DNA from: Polyangiaceae bacterium | GTDB taxonomy: Bacteria > Myxococcota_A > Polyangia > Polyangiales > Polyangiaceae | DNA: 64,000 nt | Reading direction: 5' to 3' | Assembly (NCBI GenBank): GCA_020633205.1 | Contig: JACKEB010000010.1 | Location: 1,240,001 to 1,304,000, forward strand | Shown here: positions 8,754 to 16,329 of the stretch, one piece after another | Layout of the letters: the number at the start of each line of letters is the position of its first letter | How positions within the stretch are numbered: the stretch's first letter is position 1 | Made by a program: the position numbers and the translations under genes | Notes under the pieces: generated by a model | Databases searched by the model: none | Seen by the model: only the letters and a program-made list of their open reading frames with translations | What the model was told of the DNA's origin: nothing

Positions 8754-9725
8754 GTGAGCGTCGTCCACACCACCGACTGGATTCTCTTCGCCGTAAGCGT
8801 CCTGGGCATGATGGCCCTGGACTTGCTGATCTTCGGCCGTCACTCGCACCACGTCTCGTTCCGCGAGTCCGCCATACGCAGCGTTGCCTGGATTGGTGTG
8901 TCGCTGGCGTTCAACGCCTACCTCTACGTCCGTCATGGCAGCAACATGGCGGTGCCCTTCTTCTTGGCGTACGTCGTCGAGAAGTCGCTGTCCGTCGATA
9001 ACCTGTTCGTCTTCCTTGCGGTCTTTAGCTACTTCAAGGTGCCAGATCAGCACCAGCAGCGCGTGCTGTTCTGGGGGGTGTTCGGCGCGGTTGTCATGCG
9101 CGCCGTGTTCATCCTGCTTGGCGCAGCGCTGCTCGCGAAGTTCAGCTGGACCATGTACTTGTTCGGCGGCTTCCTGATCTACACCGGGGTGAAGCTCGCG
9201 ATCTCTGGGGACGACGACGACATCGATCCCTCGAATAGCCCAGCGCTGCGCTTCGCAAAGCGATTCCTGCGAACCACTCCCGAGCTCGATGGCGAGCGCT
9301 TCTTCACCGTGAAGAACGGCGTGCGCTACGCCACGCCGCTGTTCCTCGTGCTGATCGTGATCGAGTTCACGGACCTGCTGTTTGCGGTGGATTCAGTGCC
9401 CGCGGTGCTCGCGATCTCCGACGATCTGTTCATCGTGTACGCCTCGAACATCTTCGCGATCATGGGTCTGCGCTCGCTGTACTTCATGCTGTCCGGCATG
9501 ATGGGGCGCTTCCACTACCTGTCCTATGGGCTCGCTGGCGTCCTGACGTTCATCGGCCTGAAGATGGTCGCGCACAGCTACATTCACATCGGCAACTGGG
9601 TCTCCCTGGGGGTCATCGGCAGCTTGCTCACGCTGAGCGTCGTGGCCTCGCTGCTGCGCAAGCCTGGGCACGGTTCGGACACTGGGGACGCGCTCCCACC
9701 AAAGGACAGCGCGACCGAGGAGTAG
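8754..9725 (+). CDS. TerC-family integral membrane protein
   Basis: A 323-residue protein with about eight hydrophobic segments and the TerC hallmarks: VVEKSLSVDNLFVF with its intramembrane Asp, and EFTDLLFAVDSVPA. Length and layout match TerC/Alx proteins, which export Mn2+ or other divalent metals and are linked to tellurite resistance or alkaline response. The start is a GTG at 8754; no strong ribosome site is visible. The C-terminus ends in a short polar tail. The 134 bases upstream were searched for a Mn2+ (yybP-ykoY) riboswitch without a convincing match. The specific ion is not known. Confidence 0.9.
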   Translation: MSVVHTTDWILFAVSVLGMMALDLLIFGRHSHHVSFRESAIRSVAWIGVSLAFNAYLYVRHGSNMAVPFFLAYVVEKSLSVDNLFVFLAVFSYFKVPDQHQQRVLFWGVFGAVVMRAVFILLGAALLAKFSWTMYLFGGFLIYTGVKLAISGDDDDIDPSNSPALRFAKRFLRTTPELDGERFFTVKNGVRYATPLFLVLIVIEFTDLLFAVDSVPAVLAISDDLFIVYASNIFAIMGLRSLYFMLSGMMGRFHYLSYGLAGVLTFIGLKMVAHSYIHIGNWVSLGVIGSLLTLSVVASLLRKPGHGSDTGDALPPKDSATEE

Positions 9726-9836
9726 CGACGGGTACTTTGGGGGCTTGATTCGAGGCACGGGCACTGCTCTGCTCGCGTCAGGTCGAGTGCCGGGGCGTTC
9801 CCCGGGGGCACCACTCGCGCGAGCTTCGGAGTTCCA

Positions 9837-11345
9837 ATGTCCGTTTTCGATCGCCGCCAATGCGGCGTTTTGTGCCACCCCACGAGCCTGCACCACCTCG
9901 GACGAGGTCCGGAACACTACTTCGGCGGTGATTTGGGCCCCGCTGCGCGCTCATTCGTCGACTGGCTCGCGCGCGCAGGTCAGTCGTGGTGGCAGATGCT
10001 CCCTGTGGTTCCTCCCGGTAACGGGAGCTCACCCTACGACAGCTCTTCAGCCTTTGCCGGTGCCAGCGACCTACTCTCCCCAGACGACCTATTCAGCGCT
10101 GGTCTGCTCACACGGGAGGAACTCGAGTCAGCCCGAGGGCAGGCCCGACGCTCACGTGCTTCCCTGGTCGCCGCTGCATACTCGCGCTTCAAAGGCGCGC
10201 GCGGCAGCCAAAGGCGCCTCGACAGCTTTCGAGCGCGCCACATTTCGTGGCTAGAGGACTTCGCCCTGTTCGCTGCCATTCGCGCTGAACAAGCAGGCGC
10301 GCCTTGGTGGCAGTGGCCACGCGAACTGCGCGAACGCAAGCCCAGGGCGCTCGTTGCCGCACGGGAACGACTCCAGGATGAGGTCGACTACCAGGCATTC
10401 GTCCAGCTGTGCTTCGACCAACAGCTATCCGCGCTGCGGCGCTACGCCGAAGAGCGAGGTATTCAGTTGATGGGCGACGTACCGATGTACGTCGCCCGCG
10501 ACAGCGCGGATGTTTGGCAACACCCCGAGCTCTTCAAACTCGACAAGGGTGGCACCCCGCGTGTGGTCGCAGGCGTCCCTGCGGACGCCTTCAACGCCGA
10601 CGGCCAGCTATGGGGCAATCCGATCTACGACTGGAAGCGCCACGCAGCCACGGGCTTCGCCTGGTGGCTCGCGAGGTTTGCGCGCTGCCTAGAGTACTTC
10701 CACGCCCTGAGAATCGACCACTTCATCGGTCTGGCTCGCTGCTGGGAAGTCCCCTTCTCTGCCGCCTCGGCCCTCGACGGCCGTTTCCGCAGGGTTCCGG
10801 GCAGAGCACTCCTCGAAGCGGCGGAGGCCGAGCTCGGCGCCGAGCCGGGCGGTTTGCCGTTCATCGCGGAGGATCTCGGCATCTTGACCCCGGAGGTCGA
10901 ACGACTACGCGACGACTTCGGGCTGCTCGGCATGCGGGTTCTCCAGTTCGGCTTCGGCGAGGACAGCCAGCACCTGCCTCACCTCTATCCCGAGCGCTCG
11001 CTCGCCGTTACCGGAACCCACGACACGAACACGCTGATCGGCTGGTACAAAGATCTTCAGGCCAGCGTCACGACGCAAGGGCAAGCCGAGCGCGCCAAGC
11101 TTCAGCAATACCTCGGGGAACTGACCCCGAGCAAAGCTCATCACGCATTGCTGCGCGCCTGCCTTGGCTCCGTGAGCCAGCTGGCGATTCTTCCACTACA
11201 GGATGTGCTTGGGTTGGGGGGGAGGGCGCGCATGAACGTGCCGGGCACCACTGAAGGCAACTGGGCGTGGCAGCTGCGACCCGGCGCGCTCAAAGACACC
11301 GACGCGGCGTGGCTCGCTGAAACCTGCGCCGCCTTCGACAGATGA
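9837..11345 (+). CDS. malQ: 4-alpha-glucanotransferase (amylomaltase)
   Basis: Transfers alpha-1,4-glucan segments between maltooligosaccharides (GH77). Seen: WWQMLPVVPPGNGSSPYDSSSAFAG near residue 51; GDVPMYVARDSADVW; the nucleophile loop LRIDHFIGL (Asp ~294); the acid/base segment FIAEDLGILTPEV (Glu345); and GTHDTNTLIGWY (His395-Asp396). All three catalytic carboxylates are present, and 502 residues is the normal length for type I MalQ. GGAG at 9828-9831, 5 bases before the ATG, supports the start. It overlaps treZ by 4 bases (ATGA). Together they point to conversion of alpha-glucan or glycogen fragments, feeding the trehalose-forming route. Confidence 0.95.
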   Translation: MSVFDRRQCGVLCHPTSLHHLGRGPEHYFGGDLGPAARSFVDWLARAGQSWWQMLPVVPPGNGSSPYDSSSAFAGASDLLSPDDLFSAGLLTREELESARGQARRSRASLVAAAYSRFKGARGSQRRLDSFRARHISWLEDFALFAAIRAEQAGAPWWQWPRELRERKPRALVAARERLQDEVDYQAFVQLCFDQQLSALRRYAEERGIQLMGDVPMYVARDSADVWQHPELFKLDKGGTPRVVAGVPADAFNADGQLWGNPIYDWKRHAATGFAWWLARFARCLEYFHALRIDHFIGLARCWEVPFSAASALDGRFRRVPGRALLEAAEAELGAEPGGLPFIAEDLGILTPEVERLRDDFGLLGMRVLQFGFGEDSQHLPHLYPERSLAVTGTHDTNTLIGWYKDLQASVTTQGQAERAKLQQYLGELTPSKAHHALLRACLGSVSQLAILPLQDVLGLGGRARMNVPGTTEGNWAWQLRPGALKDTDAAWLAETCAAFDR

Positions 11346-13258
11346 GCCGAACGTCGCGTACTCCGCACCCCACGGACCTCCCCGTGGGCGCGTTCCCGAG
11401 CAGCAACGGGACCACCCGATTCCGCGTCTGGGCTCCCCGCGCGCAGCACGTCCAAGTCGAGCTACTGGACACGCATCGCGCGTCGAGTGGGGCGCTCGAT
11501 TCGCTACGCGTTCACCGTCGTGCGACGTTGGATCCGATCGGCTTTGGGCTCTTCGAGGGGGAGCTCACTTGCGACCCCGAAAGCGACTATGCGTTCCGCC
11601 TCGACAAGTCGCTGCGTCGCGCAGACCCCGCATCCCGTTGGCAACCGTTCGGCGTCCATGGCCCCTCACGTGTCTTCGATAGCAGTCAACTCGAGCTGGG
11701 CAGCGCTACTTGGAGGCGGCCCACTCGGGAACGCTTGGTGCTTTACCAGGTGCATGTCGGCACGTACTCCCCAACCGGAGACTTCGCGGGCGTTGCTTCG
11801 GACATCCCGCGACTCGCTGACCTGGGCATCAATGCCCTGCAGCTGATGCCCATCGCCGAGTTCCCGGGACGCAGGAACTGGGGCTACGACGGTGTGTTTC
11901 CGTACGCGGTTCAATCGAGCTATGGCGGCCCAAAGGGCCTAGCGACCTTGGTCGCAGCGTGTCACCGCGCAGGCGTCGCGCTGTACCTCGACCTCGTGTT
12001 CAATCACCTTGGTCCGGAAGGCAACAACACCTCTGACTTCGGCCCGTACTCGAACTCCAGAATCAACACTCCGTGGGGCCACGCGCTGAACTTCGATGAG
12101 GCCGGAGCCGCGTGTGTGCGGCGTTTCTTCATCGACAATACCCTGTACTGGAGTCGAGAGTTTCGCATCGATGGGTTTCGTTTCGACGCGATTGCGCAAA
12201 TCTTCGATAGCTCCCCGACTCATATTCTCCAGGAGATCAACCAGGCGCTGCCCGACGCCCCCCTGCATCTGAACGTCGCGGAGAGTGAACTGAACGCGAA
12301 TCGCGTGCTCACCCAAGCTCCGTGCGGCCTTGGCTTCGACGCCCAGTGGAACGACGACTTTCATCACGCATTGATCGCAAGGCTGACGGGAAATCGCAGC
12401 GCTTTCCTCTGCGATTTTGCGGACCGGTCGGCGCTGCCCAAAGTGCTTGAGCAGGGGTGGTCTCTGAATGGCGAATGGAGTGACTTCCGGCAACGCTTTC
12501 ACGGCGAGCCGTGTCGCGCCCGCGCGGATCAGCTAGTCGTCTTCTCTCAAAACCATGACCAAGTCGCTGGTATCGGCGGTGGTATACGCGCCGGAAGCGC
12601 GGATTTGCCGACTCAAGAAGTGCTGATGGTGGTGACGCTGTTGAGCGGATTCGTGCCAATGCTCTTCCAAGGCCAAGACTTTGGTGCCACGACTCCGTTT
12701 CACTATTTCATCGATCACAGCGATCCTGGACTGGTGCGCCGGGTGGTCGCTGGTCGACGCCATGAGCAGGCATCACTTTCGCATTCCGCGCGGTATCTGT
12801 CGCCAGCCGCACCGCGGACGTGGTCCGTGAGCAGAATCGACTGGCGCGAGGAACGCAGTCCCAGCGGCCGCTACCTTCAGGGAGCAGTGCGGCAACTCAC
12901 GAAGTTGCGCGCACACAACGCTTGCTTTCAGGCCAGAGCAGACCGCGATGTTCGCGTGCTGTGGGACGGCGATTTACTCGCGATTTCCTCGATCAGTGGC
13001 GGTAGTCGAGGCCTCTTGGTCGCACACCTGCCGGACGAGAGCGCGGATTCCAGTGCTAAGCGTGAGCTGCCGCAGACCTTGCTCGAGCGCTGGCTGTTTC
13101 GCGGACGCCAGGGTCTAAGGACCCAGAGTGGGAGCGAGATGACCATCGCATACCAAACCGAACGCGTCTCCGAGTCTGCTTCGAAATTTGCCTTCACCAA
13201 AACGAGCGCGCTTGTCGTGATCAGCAGTGGTGAAGCGCCTCAACTCGAAGTCGACTAG
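11342..13258 (+). CDS. treZ: Malto-oligosyltrehalose trehalohydrolase
   Basis: GH13 enzyme that releases trehalose from malto-oligosyltrehalose made by TreY. Order of motifs: an N-terminal beta domain (FRVWAPRAQHVQVE), YQVHVGTYSPTGDF, IAEFPGRRNWGYDGVFPYA (a strong TreZ signature), DLVFNHLGPEGN, the nucleophile motif GFRFDAI (Asp282), the acid/base VAES (Glu314), and FSQNHDQVAG (Asp406). Length 638 residues is normal to slightly long. The start overlaps the malQ stop by 4 bases, so translation is coupled. No treY is present in the window, so the partner must lie elsewhere. The stop codon is embedded in a palindrome that may act as terminator. Confidence 0.93.
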   Translation: MSRTSRTPHPTDLPVGAFPSSNGTTRFRVWAPRAQHVQVELLDTHRASSGALDSLRVHRRATLDPIGFGLFEGELTCDPESDYAFRLDKSLRRADPASRWQPFGVHGPSRVFDSSQLELGSATWRRPTRERLVLYQVHVGTYSPTGDFAGVASDIPRLADLGINALQLMPIAEFPGRRNWGYDGVFPYAVQSSYGGPKGLATLVAACHRAGVALYLDLVFNHLGPEGNNTSDFGPYSNSRINTPWGHALNFDEAGAACVRRFFIDNTLYWSREFRIDGFRFDAIAQIFDSSPTHILQEINQALPDAPLHLNVAESELNANRVLTQAPCGLGFDAQWNDDFHHALIARLTGNRSAFLCDFADRSALPKVLEQGWSLNGEWSDFRQRFHGEPCRARADQLVVFSQNHDQVAGIGGGIRAGSADLPTQEVLMVVTLLSGFVPMLFQGQDFGATTPFHYFIDHSDPGLVRRVVAGRRHEQASLSHSARYLSPAAPRTWSVSRIDWREERSPSGRYLQGAVRQLTKLRAHNACFQARADRDVRVLWDGDLLAISSISGGSRGLLVAHLPDESADSSAKRELPQTLLERWLFRGRQGLRTQSGSEMTIAYQTERVSESASKFAFTKTSALVVISSGEAPQLEVD

Positions 13259-13312
13259 CAGGTGTTGATTTGTCCGGCTCCCAAGCACGGTGTTGAGGAC
13301 GCCCTGCTAGTC
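13253..13312. repeat. Intergenic palindromic element, copy A (overlaps treZ stop)
   Basis: GACTAGCAGG (13253-13262) is perfectly complementary to CCTGCTAGTC (13303-13312), enclosing 40 bases. The left arm contains the treZ TAG stop. The right arm (CGCCCTGCTAGTCA) is nearly the same as the right arms of the copies at 13368, 18314 and 26290. Confidence 0.55.
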
Positions 13313-13367
13313 AGCCTGCAATGCGGAGTTCCCCTTGGTGTTTCCCCAGCAGGGTTGTTGTTGATCG

Positions 13368-13391
13368 GCAGGGTGTTTTTCAACACCCTGC
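13368..13391. terminator. Palindromic element, copy B: terminator-like hairpin
   Basis: GCAGGGTGTT (13368-13377) pairs perfectly with AACACCCTGC (13382-13391) around TTTC. It sits 110 bases behind treZ and 55 bases after copy A. The same sequence, with small changes, follows two other genes in the window, so it is probably a recurrent terminator or REP-like element. Confidence 0.55.
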
Positions 13392-13465
13392 TCGTCAGGC
13401 GAATCTGTGATTCGCTGAACAAGTCAACACAGCGTTTCCTCGTCTCAAAAGTAGTGCGAAGGCGC

Positions 13466-13504
13466 AAAACTCGTCCGCCCACACCTCAGGGGGCGGCGAG
13501 TTTT
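13466..13504. terminator. 14-bp hairpin ending in TTTT in the treZ downstream region
   Basis: AAAACTCG-(T)-CCGCCC (13466-13480) pairs with GGGCGG-CGAGTTTT (13491-13504), with one bulged T and a 10-base loop. The A-run before it and T-run within it make it a plausible bidirectional Rho-independent terminator. The rest of the 365-base gap (13259-13623) shows no gene. Confidence 0.55.
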
Positions 13505-13623
13505 ACAGCGAACTACGGAGGCAGGACACCAGGGGGATAAGCCACGAGGCATGGCGCGACTCTCTATTCGCAGGCCATCATGGGAGTTGACACGCGGATA
13601 CGACGATTGCGAAAGTGCGCGCA

Positions 13624-14037
13624 ATGGCTGACACCAACGACATGATCCGCGCGCGAGTGGAAACGTTCGTCGCGGACCTAACGGATTTGATCCATCAGGC
13701 AATTCTAGAAAACGTGCAGGCCGCCCTCGGTCAAGCACTTCCCAGCGCGCCCCGTCGCCCGGGTCGGCCAAAGGGAAGCGCTTCGACAGCCGCTCCCGCC
13801 GCCAGGCGCGCGAAGAAGCGCGGTGGAAAGCGCACCGCCGCAGAGCTCGCCGACATGGCGGACAAGCTGGTGGGCTTCGTGGAGAAGAACCCAGGCTCAA
13901 GCATCGAGGAAATCGGTCGCGGAATCGCCATCCCCACCAAGGAACTGGCACTCCCCGTGAAGAAGCTCCTCCGCGAAGGACGCCTGAAGAAGAAGGGCCA
14001 GAAACGCGCGACGCGCTACAGCGCCGGTCGTCGTTAA
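13624..14037 (+). CDS. AT-hook-like basic DNA-binding protein
   Basis: A 137-residue protein. The N-terminal helical part (residues 1-40, TNDMIRARVETFVADLTDLI...) may oligomerise. A Pro/Arg/Lys-rich centre contains RRPGRPKGS, an AT-hook-like RGRP-type motif, and RRAKKRGGKR. The C-terminal ~60 residues look like a small winged-helix module (GSSIEEIGRGIAIPTKELALPVKKLLREGRLKKKGQ, which I read in pieces). Similar small proteins are typical of myxobacterial genomes and are probably nucleoid-associated or regulatory; the exact function is unknown. The ATG at 13624 is chosen over a GTG 9 bases upstream. It converges with a kinase gene on the other strand. Confidence 0.75.
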   Translation: MADTNDMIRARVETFVADLTDLIHQAILENVQAALGQALPSAPRRPGRPKGSASTAAPAARRAKKRGGKRTAAELADMADKLVGFVEKNPGSSIEEIGRGIAIPTKELALPVKKLLREGRLKKKGQKRATRYSAGRR

Positions 14038-14100
14038 GCTCATCAGCGCACCTGCCTCCGTGCTTGCACCTAAGAGTGGTGCAGGACCGCTGAGTTCCGG

Positions 14101-14135
14101 AGCGCGCCCGCGAGGTTGATCCTCGCCGGTGCGCT
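14101..14135. terminator. Hairpin between convergent genes
   Basis: Inner stem GCGAGG (14110-14115) / CCTCGC (14121-14126) with loop TTGAT, and outer stem AGCGC (14101-14105) / GCGCT (14131-14135). A pyrimidine-rich stretch with TTTT follows. It lies between the DNA-binding gene (+) and the kinase gene (-), so it may terminate both. A second small stem (14063-14070/14078-14085) precedes it. Confidence 0.5.
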
Positions 14136-14180
14136 TCTCTCATTTTGGCTCGAAGCGGCAACTCTGGTTCGCCAGCGAAC

Positions 14181-15278
14181 TCAGGGTTTGCGCTTGCGTG
14201 GCGGCGGCGGCGGGCGCTTCTTGGACGAGGGCGATAGCTTCACACCTGGGGACTTAGGCTTCCCCGGACGTGGCGGCGAAGGGTTGCCTCCGCGATCAGT
14301 TCCCGAAGGAAATGGTGGGGGCGGAACCGAAGAGTCACGCACCAACTCGAGGGTGGGCTTCTTGCTTTTTGAAACCAGAGGCAACGGAGGCACGGTTCCC
14401 TGTCTTGCAGTGGGCCCTGGGCTCGGTGCGCTGGAAGGCCTTAAGTATGCGGAAAGCGCGTTGCGCAGTGCGCGCGCCGACGGCGGGCGATCCTGAGGAT
14501 CCTTGGCGAGCGTCTTCTTCACGAGCTCTTCGATCCCGACAGGCAGGTCTACAGCGTATTTGCCAAGCGGCTCCGGGGGCCGGGTCAGCACGTCCGCGAG
14601 GACCAAAGAGGGCATTTTTCCGTCAAACGGCGGACGCCCAGCCAAGAGCTCGTACAGGATTGCGCCAGCGGCATAGATATCCGCACGGTGATCGACATGG
14701 TCGCCCGCTGCCTGCTCGGGCGCCATGTAGTGAGGAGTCCCGAATACATCTTGCTCCTCCGGATCCTGACCATCGGGATGCACGCCCTTGGCGATACCGA
14801 AATCGAGCACCTTTGCGTGGGGCTGGTCCGGAGCCGGATGCATCACCATCACGTTCGCAGGCTTCAGATCTCGATGCACGATACCCAGCGCGTGAGCTGA
14901 CTCCAGTGCGGTGCACACCTGCATCAAAAGTTCGCAAGCGTACGCGGCCCCCATCGCTCCGCGTTGTTCGATGATCGAACTCAGCGTTTCCCCCTCACAA
15001 AGCTCCATGACCATGAAGGGCGTGGCGTCGGGCGTCTCGCCCAAGTCGAACACGTCGACCACGTGCGGGTTCGCGATCCGCGCGGAGGCCCGCGCTTCCG
15101 CCAAGAAACGCGCACGGATTTCTTCGTGTCCGGCGAGATGGGAATGCAGGATCTTCAGCGCCACGCGCTTGCCAACGAGAGTGTTCTCCGCCTCCCACAC
15201 GCTCCCAGCCGAACCGGTGCCGAGCAGACGGAGCAAGCGATACTTGTCGGTCAGTAGCGCGTCGACGGACCAGCTCAC
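14181..15278 (-). CDS. Soluble Ser/Thr protein kinase with Pro/Lys-rich tail
   Basis: Hanks-type kinase, 365 residues. Gly-loop GTGSAGSVW (~20-28), ATP-binding Lys in VALKIL (~K42), catalytic loop HRDLKPANV (HRD 135-137), DFG at 159-161, and MAPEQ at ~186-190. All catalytic residues are intact. The catalytic domain ends near residue 285. The tail is a Pro/Ser/Lys-rich, probably disordered, stretch ending KKRPPPPPRKRKP. There is no transmembrane segment, so it is cytoplasmic. The start is GTG, sharing a base with the TAG stop of the upstream SDR gene (TAGTG), which implies translational coupling. Substrate unknown. Confidence 0.9.
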   Translation of the reverse strand: MSWSVDALLTDKYRLLRLLGTGSAGSVWEAENTLVGKRVALKILHSHLAGHEEIRARFLAEARASARIANPHVVDVFDLGETPDATPFMVMELCEGETLSSIIEQRGAMGAAYACELLMQVCTALESAHALGIVHRDLKPANVMVMHPAPDQPHAKVLDFGIAKGVHPDGQDPEEQDVFGTPHYMAPEQAAGDHVDHRADIYAAGAILYELLAGRPPFDGKMPSLVLADVLTRPPEPLGKYAVDLPVGIEELVKKTLAKDPQDRPPSARALRNALSAYLRPSSAPSPGPTARQGTVPPLPLVSKSKKPTLELVRDSSVPPPPFPSGTDRGGNPSPPRPGKPKSPGVKLSPSSKKRPPPPPRKRKP

Positions 15279-16093
15279 TACTCAACCCCCTCGCGCTCCG
15301 AACCCGCCGTGGCGTCAAGGAGTTCAGGGGCCCGCGCGGTCTCGGTTGCCGTGACCTGAGCGGTCGGCATGATCAACAGGGTCTGAATCGAGACATGGGG
15401 TGGCCGCGTTACCGCGAAGTAGACGGCATCGGCAACGTCCTGCGGCGTGAGCGGCTGGACTCCGCGATACACCTGCTTCGCCCGTTCCGTATCCCCATGA
15501 AAACGCACTTCGCTGAACTCTGTCTCAACCATTCCTGGTTGGATCACAAGCTGGCGAAGGCCGGTGCCGAGGAGCTCCCGGCGAAGCGCAAAGCTGAAGG
15601 CGTCCACCGCAGCCTTCGTCGCGCAATAAGCGGCACCCTTGGGATACGGCTGAACACCGGCCACGGAGCTAACCTGCACGAGGTCACCCTGCCCTCGCTC
15701 AATCATCCCCGGGAGGAACCCCTGAGTGATGCGCATCAGGCCCATCACGTTCGCTTCGACCATCTCCCGCCAGTCGGTCTCGTCTCCATCGACCACAGTC
15801 GCCAGCCCACGAGCGAGCCCGGCATTGTTGACGAGGATGTCCGGCGTGCCGCACTGCGTGAGACTCGCGTTCACGAATGCCGCGCAGCTCCCGCGGTCAC
15901 TTACGTCCAGTGGCAGCGGTACGACTCGCTCGCCAAGCTCCTCGGCCAGCGCTTCGAGGCGTGATGTGCGACGGGCGCCCACCACCACGGTCGCTCCCCC
16001 ACGCCACAGTTGGCGAGTGATCTCCAGACCGATTCCAGCAGAAGCTCCGGTGATTACGGCAACTTTGCCGCTGAGTGGGGCTGCCAAAGACAT
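15278..16093 (-). CDS. Short-chain dehydrogenase/reductase (classical SDR)
   Basis: NAD(P)-dependent oxidoreductase of about 271 residues. Cofactor motif TGASAGIG (15-22), NNAG (89-92), catalytic Ser ~142, and YCATK (Tyr156, Lys160) are all present. R41-R42 after beta-2 suggests preference for NADP(H). The ATG at 16093 (MSLAAPLSGKV) gives the usual SDR N-terminus; an in-frame start further upstream would add 27 Arg-rich residues without support. It resembles YdfG-like serine/3-hydroxy-acid dehydrogenases, but the substrate cannot be assigned. The gene runs into the kinase gene with a 1-base overlap, an unusual enzyme-kinase pairing. Confidence 0.88.
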   Translation of the reverse strand: MSLAAPLSGKVAVITGASAGIGLEITRQLWRGGATVVVGARRTSRLEALAEELGERVVPLPLDVSDRGSCAAFVNASLTQCGTPDILVNNAGLARGLATVVDGDETDWREMVEANVMGLMRITQGFLPGMIERGQGDLVQVSSVAGVQPYPKGAAYCATKAAVDAFSFALRRELLGTGLRQLVIQPGMVETEFSEVRFHGDTERAKQVYRGVQPLTPQDVADAVYFAVTRPPHVSIQTLLIMPTAQVTATETARAPELLDATAGSEREGVE

Positions 16094-16329
16094 AGGGCTC
16101 TTAAGCGACGTCAGAGAAAACCGACGTTGGTGATGCCTACCACGACGAGCAGGTGCAGCTCCACCAGGATGCACGGTTCATGCGAGCACGACGTTTCGGC
16201 CCTGTGTACGCATGAGCTAGACTCGTGAAGTCCACGCCCCCTCAACGTGGGCTTGGCTTGACTGTGTCCGCCCGCGGAATCCTGCGAGCGGTTTCAGCCG
16301 CCCTGTGTGGCGGAGGTTGGGGCTTATTC

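Noticed and set aside
9787..9811. GC-rich hairpin (GTGCC...GGCAC with GGGG/CCCC) just before malQ
   Set aside because: It has a 3-base bulge, no T-run and lies so close to the malQ start that a terminator role is unlikely; possible leader structure only.
13587..13592. TTGACA box before the DNA-binding protein gene
   Set aside because: No -10 lies at a suitable spacing before the ATG at 13624.
13445..14161. A minus-strand frame covering the AT-hook-like protein gene
   Set aside because: It runs through a terminator-like hairpin and is Arg/Ser-rich noise; the plus-strand gene has a sensible domain layout.
16225..16329. Longer N-terminus for the vWA lipoprotein from an upstream start
   Set aside because: It would place 35 polar residues before the lipoprotein signal; the ATG at 16330 starts the signal cleanly.
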